64,000 bases of DNA from Rana temporaria (Eukaryota > Chordata > Amphibia > Anura > Ranidae), in assembly GCF_905171775.1 (NCBI RefSeq), contig NC_053489.1, positions 151,551,142 to 151,615,141 of the forward strand, given 5' to 3'. The notes beneath the pieces were generated by a model. It was given only the letters and a program-made list of their open reading frames with translations. It ran no database searches and was not told where the DNA came from. Of the stretch, positions 11,701-24,561 are shown in pieces; the first letter of the stretch is position 1; the number at the start of each line of letters is the position of its first letter. The translations under genes and the position numbers were made by a program.

Positions 11701-12949
11701 CACACACATGTATAGATAGTGGGTTTTACAGTAATTTATGTGCCTGGGAAGGTTTTCAAGTTAGGAGAGGGTTTTTTTTTTTTTTCAAACATCAGAACAA
11801 AGATGGAAATAGCCATTTCCCACCAAACCACAATAAAATACATGGAGTGTGTTTCTAACATGCACTTAACATTAAGGGTCCCTAGGGAAACAGTCCCTAC
11901 ATAGGCACTACATGTCATTATCTGCTCATCATTTAACATAGGGTATAAACTAGTCCATAAAATGCCAGAGATTCTAAGCACAGGGACCAACAAACACTAA
12001 TGAACTGGAAAAAGAAATACTAGAAGTCCATAGTATTTGACTACATACTTAAGTGAAGGGCAGCTGCAGGCTTTCTCCTTTTTATAAAAGGAAACCTGGG
12101 TCAAATATACACTTTGTTAATTAGCGTGCTACCAGAAAACACTGAGTGACAGCAGCCTGGAAATCGGAAACCTCACACCACTTACCGGTATTTTATACAG
12201 ATAAATATTTTTCACAGATAGTCCACCGGAGAATTAAGGGACCTTTCAGGTTTAAATTGTCAAAACCCCGTAACTCACTTTTTCTCTTAGGGACTCCCTA
12301 TCTATATCAACAAGAAACAGATCAAGAGCAATTATAGCCCATTCTGGAAGGACTGACCATGAGTCTAATCCTGAAGAAATAGTTGCATAGAAAGTAATGT
12401 AACACCACTGGGAAAGCCTGGCTTCTGAAGGGGAATGTTACAATTATGCATGACAAGATGCAATTGAGAATGAGGATTGCTGTGATGGCCTTTCATAACT
12501 GCAGAGGGATTCTATACAGCTCTGCATGATCACCGCTATGGGCTACCCCATCCTAACATAACTCAATAGAAAATATGTAATTCAAATTCCATACACTTTT
12601 TTTTTTAATTTTTGATGGCTTCTCAGATTTTTTAATAATATATGAGCTGTGTGCTATGGTGCACAGTGGGTAAGAAATTCCACACCTGTTGTTAGCATAG
12701 GCAATTTTTCACTTAATTTTTCTTTGGGATGTAGCATATTCAATTTTTTTTTTATATATATATAAAGTTTTAATTAGCCCAGTAAAGTCTAGAATTCATT
12801 TTTGAAAAAACATATAGTGTGAACCTGATAATGAATGTTTCCTAATAAAAGTTATTGTTGATTTCTTGTGTAGAATTACTAGTGAACAAAAAATACATAT
12901 GAAGCTGCTAAATTGAAGTGTCACTAAAGGAATTTTTTTTTTGGGTAGT

Positions 12950-13275
12950 GCCAAGAGGATTAGAACCACAGTGAGGTTTTTATTGTTGTCTGTGCCCCCG
13001 TTAGGGAGATTCACACTCTATATTTGTCCTGTTTACCATTATCATCAAAAGTGAAAAGAAAGTCCTAAATTTTAGAATGTCATTGGAACAGCAATACAGG
13101 GGAACTCTTTGAATGGGGACATTAGTTCCAATGATTCCCTCACTTTGGAGGAATTTCTTCTCACTTCCTGTTTTGCCTATGAGACAGGATATGAAGGGAA
13201 ATCTCTGCAATGGGACACAGATGGAAAAAAAACAGACAGGGATTGTTACCTTCTCTTACTCTATCCAAAACTAAA
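12950..13275 (+). repeat. SINE-like interspersed repeat just upstream of a SNCAIP exon
   Basis: It contains the words AGAACCACAGTGAGG, ACTTCCTGTTTTGCC, GAGACAGGATATGAAGGG and, at the end, ACTCTATCCAAAACTA. Related passages occur at 11186-11480, around 20040-20110, 45130-45320 (reverse strand) and 63010-63175. It ends roughly 100 bp before the acceptor at 13378. It is probably a family abundant in this genome; class unknown. Confidence 0.5.
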
Positions 13276-13377
13276 AAAAAATTGCCCTGAGTGATACTTA
13301 AAGTCGCATTTTTTTAAAATCTAAGTAAAACAATTTTGTAAAAAGAATGTAAAGAATATTCCTCTCTCTTTATACAG

Positions 13378-13491
13378 ACAGGTCAACTGGAGTGTGTGCG
13401 ATGGATGGTTAGTGAGACTGAAGCCATTGCAGAGCTGAGTTGTTCGAAGGATCACCCTAGCCTTATCCACTATGCAGCCAACTATGGTCAG
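13378..13491 (+). CDS. SNCAIP: SNCAIP (synphilin-1) coding exon, ankyrin-repeat region
   Basis: Synphilin-1 is a cytoplasmic alpha-synuclein-binding protein found in Lewy bodies. This exon encodes 38 residues including GQLECVRWMVSETEAIAEL and HPSLIHYAANYGQ, which I recognise as the synphilin-1 ankyrin region; LIHYAANYGQ is an ankyrin helix pattern. The acceptor follows CTCTCTTTATACAG and the donor is CAG|GTATGT at 13492. The text ACAGACAG leaves two acceptors 4 nt apart: starting at 13378 keeps phase 0, and 13382 would need one base from the previous exon. The 3' phase is 0. If the protein is as long as the human one (about 919 residues), this exon starts near residue 400. Confidence 0.9.
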
Positions 13492-15634
13492 GTATGTTAT
13501 TTAAACTTCCTATGTGTTTTATGAACTAATAAAGATAAAAAAAAATAAGAAAGGAAATGAGCATTCTTCTGAATCTACTGGCAATAGGTAGAAGAAAAAA
13601 AACTAAGAAAGCCCCTAAGAGAGCAGCAGTGTTCCTTTGAGTCTCCATTGTCCACTGTAGAACTGCTGATCCTCCAAAAAACATTTTAAAATGCTGAAAG
13701 GCAAATTTCCTGTCTGACAGGCTTCAGATTAAAGTTGCTGTTTGCATTGAGTTACATGAGCCCAGAGTCACTAACCCTATAGTGGAGGGGTTACTTTGGC
13801 TGCTGGTTGACCTTTTGGAAAAAACTGAACGGTAGGGCGGCATGCCCAAGGGGGAGTGCAGGAACTGAGCAATTGTCAGTGTAACAAGCAAGCAGGAGCC
13901 AAGTTTTAAGGCAGTTTTGTGTCATTGAAAGAGATGCTTTAGAAAAAACAGAGACGCAGCAGACATTTATAGAGATGAGCTGAGCCTGTGCTGAGCCAAA
14001 ATCGAGCTTGTACTTAACAGGCTGCCTTCCAATGCACTTTGGTTCAGTCCGCAAATCCACTTCCCCAGTTGTCAGCAGGTATATGATCTAGCTAACGTTA
14101 CATATGCCAATATTTTGATAGCAACACCTATTTCCCATGCAGCAAGTTCATGTTCAGTTCGAGGACAATTGGAATAGTAGTAGATGAGGAAGGTATGACA
14201 CAGGAACTCCAACCAACAGATCTCACCTCTGGAGAGAAATAAGGAAACGACATGACATTTAACACACCCTATTTCTTGCAATGTTTAATTTTCATTGCTG
14301 GGTGGAATTGTCTTCTAAATTGTGCAGATGCTAAGCTCTTTTAGAATTCTATATATAAAAAAGGGTTAGCTTGTCCTTTTTGCATAACATTCACACCCAG
14401 TGATACTAAATAATAGCACTAGGCTGCAGGATCAGATTTGTCGGATACTATAATAGAAATTCCAGTAAAAATACACTGACCCAGCCATGTAAACCCAGCG
14501 ATGAGCGAGGCAAATTTTTCTAAAGGGCAGTTCATTCAAATTTGTAATTAACAATAAGTGAATAAATATTCTACAGCAACTGGCTTTGTTCTAAAGCCAT
14601 ATATTAAACATATACCTAGATGCCTCAGAAAATTCAATTTTTCTGAGGCTGGGTTCACACACATGCAAATTGGATGCGGCTTTCGCATGACAGGAAAATG
14701 TGTAATCGACGCTCAATTTGAAGAAGGGTCTGGTGCGTGTTTGGGTCCTGTTCAGTTGCGAATTCAGGCAAAAATTTTGACCTGCACTGCACATGAACCG
14801 GTGAACAGGCACAAACCCGCGGCCGCAAATGTGTGAACCTGGCCTAAAGGAACTAGCATTAGAGTATAAGAGAAGCTGTGACTTTACCTTTTGAGGATTC
14901 CTTCCCCATGTCTGTCATGATGATCCATTGACTTCCATGCTGTCTGGGTTGCTGACCTGAAGTATAAAGATAGAAAATGTTGCCACTTTTTTGCCTCACA
15001 CTAAGCTGGTTGAGAAATTATTGAAGTCGGCCATGACACATTCCCAACAGAAATATATAGAAGGTAATTGTAACAGAGTGCTTGGCAAGACTCTTGTTTT
15101 TAAAAGGTAAATTACATTTTATTTATTTTTATTTTTTAGACATGCTGTGCGAATAGGAACACATAACAATATATTGTGGGGTTTTCACAAATTTGATTGC
15201 AAATGTGGAAATACATTTTAAGCTGTCAATAGAGACATGGCAGTATGTGAACTGTTTGTTAAACAAGACTTTCTTTATTTTAGGAAAAGACCATATAATA
15301 GGAGCCAGTCATGTAGAAATCCCTTTTTTTTTCAAGGGTTCAAAAACGCTTTTCTGCAACTGTACTGCAAGCTTAACGTGACAAAACCCTCTCCTGTTCC
15401 AAGCCGTTAGAAGTGTACAGTATAGTCTGCAGGAGCAATTGCAACCTTACTTGGGCATGATGTATATACCAGAGGGGAAATGAAACACAGGACATATAAT
15501 GAATAACAGTTGTTAAGTGGCCTCATAAAACATAGCCAATATACCTGGCTTTTAGTGACCTCTATTAAACAGCGTTATGCGGAAAGTTTGTAGTCTACTA
15601 AATATTATCTTCTATCCAAATATTTTTTTCATAG
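13492..15634 (+). other. SNCAIP: SNCAIP intron (2143 bp)
   Basis: It runs from GTATGT to TTTTTTTCATAG. Apart from the inverted-repeat element at 14646-14846 it holds AT-rich sequence in which I see no gene or regulatory motif. Confidence 0.85.
14646..14846. mobile_element. Short inverted-repeat element with GGTTCACAC ends (about 200 bp)
   Basis: The left end GCTGGGTTCACACACATG mirrors the right end ATGTGTGAACCTGGCC. The same end type occurs at 30822-31063 and at 59679-60968. It is richer in GC and CpG than the flanks. Confidence 0.6.
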
Positions 15635-15760
15635 GAAAAAATACTACTGTGGCTGCTTCAGTTTATGCAAGAACAGGGGATTTCCCTTGATGAGACTGAC
15701 AAATGTGGGAACAGTGCTGTTAATATAGCTTCTCAGCATGGATATCTAGGCTGCATTCAG
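15635..15760 (+). CDS. SNCAIP: SNCAIP (synphilin-1) coding exon, ankyrin-repeat region
   Basis: A 126-nt exon, phase 0 at both ends, encodes 42 residues. They begin EKILLWLLQFMQEQGISLDE and finish NSAVNIASQHGYLGCIQ. The second part is a typical ankyrin helix pair (NSAVNIASQHGYLGCI), and the reading continues straight into TLVEYGANV of the next exon. The acceptor is TTCATAG|GAA and the donor CAG|GTAACA. This part of the protein lies in the region reported to contact alpha-synuclein. The ATG at 15665 is internal and is not a start. Confidence 0.95.
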
Positions 15761-17335
15761 GTAACAAAAAGTATTCTTCTAATTCTTTTTCTGGGAAATG
15801 ATGAAAGATGTATTCTGGCTGAATCTCTACAGGCAGATTTATGTGTGATTCAATCACTGTAATATGAAACACCTGTACCAAGAAGGTACATCTGCAGTGA
15901 ATGTTTAGTGAATGTCACTTGCACTGCTTTATACATACTGGTACATCCTCAAAGTCTTTCAGTAATTTAACCACTTGCTGTCTTTAGGCTCTATATATCA
16001 AGTGGTTATACCAAGGTTATGGCTGCAATTGGCAAATGTTTTTTTCAGTACTAAATACTTTGGACGGTCTACTTTCCAAAAATAGATTATTTGTGGGTCC
16101 TGGTATTTGTACGGTCCTGGCATTTTCAGGCCTCAAGCAAGGAGATCCACACATTAGGACTGATCGATTTTCATATATATATACCATAGTTTGTAGACTC
16201 TATAAGTTTGAGGATGAACGTCTGAACCTACATTAGTGTTCTCCCCACATACCAGTGGGGTCTTTATGCTTGTTAAATGCTAATCAAACAGAATTCTATA
16301 CAACAATTCTTTCCATTTGTGTTAAATGCTTTTATTGATTTTTTTTTGAATAAATCATATATTTTTAAAAATACCCTGTCCTAATCCCTGGGTACCGAGA
16401 TAGTCCATAACATTATGAGGTGTCGTGGGGTAGTACTTTGGAGTAACCACTGACTAACCCTTTTATCTCTTCCATTGTCTAAATTAAGGATGGTGGTACC
16501 CACCCCTACTTGGCTAATTAATTGAGGCAATATCCCTGTATCTACAGACTAAATAATATACACTGATATAGGTTATTTTTTTACCAAAGAAATGTAGCAG
16601 TGTACATTTTGACCTAAATTTATGAAGAAAGATTATTTGAAAGATTTTGTAGCAGAAACAAAGAAAATTGTTCGATCTTATTTTTGTTTATTTAGAAAAA
16701 AAAAAAAAAAAAACAGTGGTGATTAAATACCTCCAAAAGAAAACTATATATATGTGTGAAAAAATTAAGAAAAAAATCTCATATGGGTACAGTGTTGCAT
16801 GACCGAGCAATTGTCATTGAAAGTGTGAAAGTGCTGCAAGCTGAAAATTGGTATGTGGAGAAAAGGGGGTGAAAGTGTCCGAAAGTGTTTAAAGAGGAAC
16901 TGCAGTCTTTCATTCCCCCTCCCCACCATTTTTCCCGACTTACCCTTTACTGTCTTCTGCACAGTAATCATTTTCATCTAGCCAGTGGATCCAGCATTGA
17001 ACTGCTGGGATCCTCCTCCCTGCAGCCACTGCACGGGTCCAACACCACCATGTTGTCTGTGACAGATACTGGCTTTTCCAGGTGCAGTTGCCGCTAGCCC
17101 AGCCCCCCACCTCTTTGCTGAATGGGGCATCCCAGGAGGCATCGGGGGACTAGGTGAATTCCAAAAACCAGGGGGCAGGCCCAGCCTTTCACTCAGAAAA
17201 AAAATGTGCAAGTAAACAAAAAAGCAATATCAGCACTGCAATGAGGCAGCAGGATGGAGAGGAGGAGAGTTCCATGGGAGGGTGAAGGTCTGTTTTAAAT
17301 ATAGCGAGCAAAAGGTGCACTTGGCTAGTCACTAT

Positions 17336-18108
17336 GGCCCTTATTCACAGAGAGCATGGTGCACATTACACCGCCGTAGCGCACATTGTACGGCACGCCA
17401 ACGTAGTGCAGAGAGGCAAGCATTGCATTTAGCCAGCCAGTGCTCCCAACACTGCGCCAGCTCGGTGTGGGTTTTGAAGGTGCACGCCGGCGTAGGTGGA
17501 AGTGGGCGTGACCCCATGCAAATGAGGCGTGACCCCATGCAAATGATGGGCCGAGCGCCAGACAGGTACGTATCACAAACTGCGCATGCGCCGTGACGTG
17601 GACGCATGCACAGCACCCCCCTGCGCCTGCTCACAATCACGCCGGCACAACTGCCTAAGCTACGCCGGATCACCGCGTACGCCGTGAACATAACATACGC
17701 CCAGCCAGACACACGTCCAACGCACAATATGCCGGCTTGTGTTCCCTGGTGCAGACCTGTCCATGTCTGTTGCCGGGTTGCACCTCATTTATGGGGAATA
17801 ACTTTACGCCGGACGTACAACTTACACGCATCTCGCGTAGCATGCGCCGGGCACAAGCACGTTCGTGAATCGGCGTATTTCCCTCATTTGCATGTTTGAA
17901 TGGCTAATCAATGGGAGCAGCACCATACGCCCAGCCCATATGTGCGCACACCCTACGCAGGCGTGTGCAAGCTACGTCGGCGGGGTGTAGCCTGTTTTTA
18001 GGCGCATGTTGGTTCGTGGGTCTGCCGCACACATACGCCGGCGCACATTTGCACTTACCTCGGTGTAACATGTTATACGTCGGCGTAAGTGCTTTGTGAA
18101 TCTGGGCC
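17336..18108. mobile_element. GC-rich foldback element (773 bp), copy 1 of 4
   Basis: The left end GGCCCTTATTCACAGAG mirrors the right end TTTGTGAATCTGGGCC, and TAT flanks both sides. The interior is unusually CpG-rich, with many ACGCCGGCG and GCGTAAGT words. Related elements lie at 28441-29153, 39113-39802 and 52714-53403, all 690-773 bp with 3-bp flanking duplications. Open frames inside reflect GC content only. Confidence 0.75.
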
Positions 18109-18916
18109 TATATATTCAAAACACAGACAAATTTCCATGTGCATAGTTTTTTTCGTGACCTTATCTATAACTTACACTACATCTAAAAACTCTAATTTGC
18201 ATATTTAGAAATATATATTGAAGGCACATTGTAATAGAACTGTGCATTTAATTCTAAACTATGCTGCATATACTGCGAGATTAGCAAACAGTGTGTGGAG
18301 CTGAGCAGTAGGTTATTTTAATTGTTTAGTAAGATACTAGACATTATTAGGGGACTTGTTTAGGGCAGATGTGGATCCCACAGGGTGCATATCAAACATG
18401 CCAAGTTTTTTCTTCTAAGAAAAAAAAAAGAAGCTGATTAATCCCTTTATAGCCAAAAGCTGTTCCCCTTTATATGTGCATAATTTACTGTTAATAGCTT
18501 GATAGAGCAATTTTCCCTTTTTTTTTCTTTGTGCACTCACAGTTCTATGTATGACATGACATGGTCCGATCCTTTCATAGGTTGCAGCACATTTCTGGAA
18601 GGTTCATACAAGTTTTAGCTGATTTTTTTAAAGTAATGTTAAGCTTTCATGTATATCCGCAAATGTATGCAACTGAGACCTCTGGTTTTGAGGTCTCTTT
18701 CTGAATTTAGAAGAGATTTTAACTTTGGGTTAGGCACCTGGTAATTTTCACTGACTTATTGTAGGACACAAACAATCAAACACTGTTTGTGTTTGGAAAT
18801 GTACTGAAACAAATGGGTTTCTGAGGTAGGTGCCATGATAGCATTATTACCAGCATAAGAATGCGGACATATAAGATTACACCTTCAAGTTGGAATTTTC
18901 TTTCCAGTTACACACA

Positions 18917-19325
18917 AAATTTAAAGTGTGTCTTAAATATGATGGACATTAATTGGCATGTTATAGTAGGTACCTCCAGGCACCGGAATGTGAGTCTATC
19001 TGAACCCGACCTGTCCCTTGATAGTCAATGATCGTCAGTTTAGTGGGTAAGCCTTCATTGGAGCTAGCTAAAATTTCGGGGATCTAGGGACACATAACAT
19101 ACTAATGTCTCTGGTTAAGCACAGACTTTAAATTATGTCTCAAGTATGAAGAACCTTTCATTGCCATGTTATAATAGACATTTCCAGGCACCATAATCTG
19201 AGTCTGCGTGAACCTGGCCTCTCCCCTGCTACTCACTGTTGGTCAGTGTGGTGGGTCTGCCTCCATGGTACCTGGTACCTGGTTGATATTTGGGGGTCTT
19301 GGGACACTTAACAATAATCTGGACT
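18917..19325. repeat. Two-copy tandem duplication, about 208-bp period
   Basis: CCAGGCACCGGAATGTGAGTC near 18975 corresponds to CCAGGCACCATAATCTGAGTC near 19183. The neighbouring words (TGCCATGTTATAATAG against TGGCATGTTATAGTAG, and GGACACATAACA against GGACACTTAACA) keep the same spacing. The copies are clearly diverged, so the duplication is old. Confidence 0.7.
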
Positions 19326-20115
19326 ACAGCCACCTGGAGGTGTCTAATATTGCATAATATAATCTCTTTAGAAACTTAGATCATAGTTTTCACTTTAAAG
19401 TTTATATTCAGCCAAAACTTAGTTTATTTTGAACATACTATGGAAAGTAAAGCCCCTGTTGGGTTTTCAATGATATCTGGGATTTTTTTTTTTCATTCAA
19501 ATTTAAGTTTATTTTCAATAAAATAAATACATACATTTGTATTAAATTAGCAAGAAATAAGTCAATAGCACGCAGAAATATAATAATTTAAATACATTTC
19601 AATTCATAATAATCAAATATCTGGGATTTTTAGAAAGATTACCCCTCACTTACTGTTTCATTGACAGTGGTTTCACCAGGTAGGAGTTAAGGGGAAATTT
19701 CCAACACCAACGGAGACAGAAATATGTATATATTTTTTTGGTTTCCTGTAGCCTTAGGAGAAGTTTTCCCTCACTTATTGTCTCATGAAACTAACAATTT
19801 TATTTTAGGATATTGTATATGTAAATTGTAGGATAAATGGCTGGAACTGTAGGATAATTGTAGCGCTATTGTCTCTGGAAAAGAACCAAGGTTACTGCCT
19901 AGAAACTAGTTTGGGTTGGAGAAGTTTGCGTTCTGTACCTGTTTCCACAAGACTAATAATTACATTAAATTAGTCAGTCAGTCATCATTCATTATTTACA
20001 ACATATTTATTGACACCATAGTATATATTTACAACATAAATCTCTCTAATGGAGCCCCATATAGCAGTTAAATAGGACACTGGTTCTTATCCTTTGTAGT
20101 CTATCCAAAACTAAG

Positions 20116-21988
20116 CAATGGCGACCCTAGGGGGGGGCCAGAGGGGGCCTTGACCCCCCCCAACATTATGCTCCAGTCCAGTCCCACCCACACTATCTGG
20201 TGTGCTATATTTGAAGAGAGGGGATGTGTGGGTGGGAACATTTTAAATCAGCAGCCGTTCTGGCTGTGTGTGAATGATGCCTGAGATTTTAGCCTGGACC
20301 GTGGGTAAGTGTGTGCACTGCAGACTGCAGTACACTGTAATCACTGAACTGCATTATCTCCATCCATTTTCTCCCCCATCTGTCTCCCTCCCCCTCTCCT
20401 GTTCTTTCAAGACATTCACAATTTACTTTCACTTTCAGTTAGACAGGTAATATACGGTGCAAATTTCTTTCCTGCATCCACGGATTTCAGGAAAGAAAAA
20501 AAGTTGCATGATTCCCCCATCAACATAGACAGTAGTGACAGGGGTATATCCCCCCTGCCCAGGAATTGTATTCTCCCGACACAGTGATTATCACTAGTGG
20601 CTATACAGCAACCACTAGTGATAATCATAAGAGAATCTGCTCATTAATGGTTCAAATCTCAGCCAGTTCCTGCTGAATCAGCTGAGATTTAAACTGTCTA
20701 TGGCTGGTCTTAGTACTTAGGCAGCCCATGCATTAATCACTTTTTTTATTCAACTATTAGGTTGAATGGAAAAAATAAAGAAATGATCCAATTCCCCCAT
20801 CTACACATTATAGGTGAATGGGGGAATCCTCCCAGTGTGGACCAGTGCTGGAGCAACCAGAGTTGCTGTCCTTCCTGTCCCGGCTATTCACAGCGCTGGT
20901 CTCTGTCTCCATAACATGGGATGGCAGCACATTGGAACTCAGTGCTGGTTACTTTATGGGGCTGATGTACAGGAGGGCCAGCACAATTTGTTGTTAGAGA
21001 TGGGCTGGGCATGTTCAAAATTCCACATGCCAGAGCCTGCCAGGAAGCCTACACTGCACAGCGCTAATCACAGGCAGTGAGACATTTCCAGGTCCGCAGC
21101 TGCACAGATCAGGAAATGTCTCACTGGCTGTGATTAGCACTGTGGAGTGTCGGCTTCCGGGCGGGATCGGGCATGTGGGATTTCAAACACACCTGAGCCT
21201 ATCTCTATTGATTGTAGACAGTTGAGCTTCCTGCAGGTTGCTTAGCAGCACTGGAGCCTTCTCTGACATGCTGATCGGGATGCAATCCAGGTGATGCTCC
21301 TAGTCAAATCCTAGTGTTAAATATCAGTGATTTTATTGATCAAAGCCCACAATTTAGAGGCATAGAGCCCACATGGCTGCTGAACATACGGTTGATTATA
21401 TATATGTGGTTGTACTCTTGATGCTATTAAATACTGTGTTTATTAGATCTGACTGGGAGCATCACCTGAATCACATCCCGATCAGCATGTCAACAGAGAA
21501 GGTTATACAGCATTACTGCTGCTAGGTGACGAGCTGGGGGCTCGGCTCTCTATAACCAAAAGTGCCAGCTTCCCCTGCATGCACCAATAATGTCACTAAT
21601 GTCACCAGCGCTAGGTCCTTATAGACTGCCGCCGCTGCAAAGGAGACAGATGCCAGACCAGCGCTGTCAATAGCAGGGACAGGACAGCTGGGGAACCCCA
21701 CAGTGGCAAGACAACCTTTGCAACCCTGATAGTTCTCCCACTGCTTTGGACCCTTATATTTTCTTGGTGTGCTGGTGACATATGTCTCTTGTTTTCTGCC
21801 ACCCTGGGGGGGCCCCAGTATAGTAGGAAGGGAGCTCACTGCAGAACATGTGAAAGGGCCCGTTGTGGGGTTGTAGTAAAGGGCCCCAGGATATATATAT
21901 AAAATTGCATTTTATAGTTGGGCCCCCCTACATTTATCCCTGTCCCCCCATGTGCCCCCCCTAAATTCGAAAGCTGGAGACGCCACTG
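20116..21988. mobile_element. hAT-type non-autonomous transposon (1873 bp) with 8-bp target duplication
   Basis: The ends are CAATGGCGACCCTAG and CTGGAGACGCCACTG. The duplication AAACTAAG lies at 20108-20115 and 21989-21996. The interior contains long inverted segments: GCTAATCACAGGCAGTGAGA against TCTCACTGGCTGTGATTAGC (21063-21136), and GACATGCTGATCGGGATG against CATCCCGATCAGCATGTC. It is inserted into a SINE-like repeat that elsewhere reads CTATCCAAAACTA. No transposase is visible. Confidence 0.85.
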
Positions 21989-24026
21989 AAACTAAGAGAA
22001 AACATTTTGGTTAGTCATACACTTAATTAAATTGTTTTTGTACACCTTAAATTAATACTTTACTACAAACATGTAATGTAAATCAACTACCAGCTTTATT
22101 TATCATTCCGAGACTTTAGAACAGAGGAGGTTTGCAGGGGCTTTGTGCGATTTCCATTGCACAGAGCAGGTAAGTATAGACATGTTAGTTTTTTTTGTAT
22201 TATTCAATTTTTACCTTTACAAGCACTTTAGCCTGGTATACATGTGCCAGATATTGGCCGGTATCGGCTGGTTTTACAGAAATCGGAAAAAATGTGGCCT
22301 GTTTGGCCGACTTCGGTCAAACAGGCATGCTGGAAAACCAGCATCCCATCAGCATCCGATCAGTGCTGAACAAGAGCACCAGATTAGCTAGTAGCGAATG
22401 TACACTAACGTGTATAACATATATTTCAATTCTAAATATATTTTTTCCCGTAACAGCTGGTAAGGATCCGCTGCCTTATGGAATTTAAAAACTAGAGATA
22501 AGCACCAACCTTTTGGCGCTCAGTATCTTTCATTCTCACTTTCCTTATAAAGGGAACACAGTTTATATTTTTACCTTTTTATAGTTAGGCGTTACAAAAA
22601 ATGCACCAAGATTTGGAGCGTGTAAAGGTGTGAATTTAGCTTAAAACCTAACACCGGACAACGAGCAAGAGAAGGGGGAGTAAGGGCATACATTTAAGAA
22701 GAAGCTTTTAGTATGTGTCTAATTTGTCTCAGAATGGTTAAAAAGAGCACCTACAATATGTCTTTCCCCTCTGTTCTGTAATTGAAAACATATCAAGAGC
22801 TGTATTCCTTAAGAGTGTACCAGAGCCGATGCCAGAACGTTGTCTGAATTTAATGAGTCAAGTTTTGGCAAAGTCTTAAACATTTTCTGTCCTCTAAAAT
22901 ATACATTAATATAAAATAGAAGGGCCAGCATTTCAAAAGCTTTAAGCTTTGTGCCAGATACCATAAACTGATGCTTTTCATACAGAAAGCAGCTTAGATA
23001 GAAAGTGTGCTCCTTTGACGGTGTAATTGCTCATTATTTATTTTATTTATTTTTTCATCATTTTGAGCTAATGTAATATTTTAGTGTTACGACTGGCCGC
23101 CTAGTATACGTGTCGCATCTCTGATGAGGTGTGAATGTTTCATCACTGCTAGGCAACCCATGTGGTCAGGCTGGAAGCAGGCACAGAGTTGTGTAGTCTT
23201 TATCTATCATACCATGGACAGGAGACGGGTGACCATGAGACACAAGCTGTTCATTGTCTCAGTGAGATGTCTGTGGTGTTCTACTCTCTCAAGTGCTGAA
23301 TTTGGGCAAAGAGCCAGAATTAGCTCTATCAGAGAGATAAAACATGTCTGGTTCCTAGTTTGTAAATAATACATGAATACAGTCTTCTGCTAAATGTGCA
23401 CAATGTTGTTTCTGAGAGGCTTATTAAGCCAGTGCAGTGCGCAGTAACCAAAGCAACTATTCCGCTTCATCTTTTACCCATTTATACGAATCAAATCTGA
23501 TTAGTTGGTGCAAGTAAGCAAACTTTTTACTTTTTTTGATTAAAATATAAACCCATGAGTGTATACATTTTCATTGTTAATTGTATTTTTCTGCAAGCGT
23601 TCTTTTTTTTTTTTTATTATTATATTCGTTTTATTGTTGTAAATTCCTTTAAATATCTTTTACACATATATTTTTCTTTTACACATATCTGAGATTCAAC
23701 TTTACAGCATTTCATATATAAATTCACATACCCCTCTCCCTCAAAAAACAAACAAAAAAGAAAACATGAAAAAGAAAATACCCCACTCTCCCTTAATCCC
23801 TTACAAGTCATCTCCCTTTTCGACCTCCTCTATCCCACAGGACCGATTCTTTTTTTTCCCCCATTCAGGTCTTCTTATATAATCATATCCCTGCTCTTCA
23901 TCTTAAGCTCTGCCATCTCATATTCCGCATATATATTATCCCCCTCAAGTACCCCCATAGTCGTATATTCTATAGATTTTTTTAACGTCAACCATTTCCG
24001 CCATATGATGTAGTATACCTCTAGAG

Positions 24027-24358
24027 CAGGAGTATCCAAGCTTTTCAAACAAAGGGCCAGTTCATTGTCCTTCAGACTTGAGGAGGGCCGGATTGTGGCC
24101 AGCAGGGGCAGAAAATTCCACAGGCCCAGCATGAGTGAGAATAAATATGGCCTTAGGGTTGGTGGTCCATAGGAGTAGGAGTACTGTCCCTATTAGTAGG
24201 AGGAGTAGTATTCCTTCAGTGGAAGAAATATTTCCCCATTGTTGGAGTCAGTGGGGGAATAGTGCCTCCTATCACTGGGAGGAATAGTGCCCCAAGGGCT
24301 AGATAAAGGCTAGCAAAGGGCCACATCTGACCCTCGGGCTGCAGTTTGGAGACCCCTG
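24027..24358. mobile_element. hAT-type short element (332 bp) with palindromic target duplication
   Basis: The ends are CAGGAGTATCCAAGC and GTTTGGAGACCCCTG. The duplication CTCTAGAG lies at 24019-24026 and 24359-24366. An inverted relative occupies 52393-52698, with the same ATTCCTCC and GGGCCA-type interior text. Confidence 0.88.
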
Positions 24359-24378
24359 CTCTAGAGAGTCCTCTATTG

Positions 24379-24561
24379 CAGTGGTTGACAACCCTGTCCT
24401 CAGGGCCCACTAACAGGCCATTTTTTATGTATTACTTTGGGGAGATGCAGACTAGATTACTGCAATCACTGAGCAGCAAATGATATCACCTGTGATGTAT
24501 TTCAGTTATCTTGCAAACCTGGTCTGTTAGTGGGCCCTGAGGACAGGGTTGATGACCAATG
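24379..24561. mobile_element. hAT-like short palindromic element (about 183 bp)
   Basis: The left end CAACCCTGTCCTCAGGGCCC and the right end GGGCCCTGAGGACAGGGTTG are near-perfect inverted repeats that extend to CACTAACAGG and CTGTTAGTG. Flanks CTCTATTG and CTCTACTA agree at six of eight positions, a decayed target duplication. Confidence 0.8.

Larger units (their letters stand above)
1..13377 (+). other. SNCAIP: Upstream part of SNCAIP (intron, 5' end outside window)
   Basis: The first recognisable coding exon begins at 13378, so everything before it should be intron, assuming the gene continues upstream. I found no additional ankyrin exon here, although a short one could be missed by eye. 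Besides the repeats listed separately, the stretches 781-1416, 1693-2940, 7861-8620 and 11700-12940 show only AT-rich sequence without recognisable genes. At 2940-3250 a T-rich then A-rich block may be an old retroelement 3' end, but this is weak. Confidence 0.6.

Noticed and set aside
1..13377. An additional upstream SNCAIP exon in this window
   Set aside because: I looked for ankyrin-type residues next to AG and GT sites and found none convincing. A protein-to-genome alignment would settle this.
17282..18099. CpG-rich region as a promoter CpG island
   Set aside because: It coincides exactly with a transposon with inverted ends and a TAT duplication. Function as a promoter is possible but the sequence alone does not show it.
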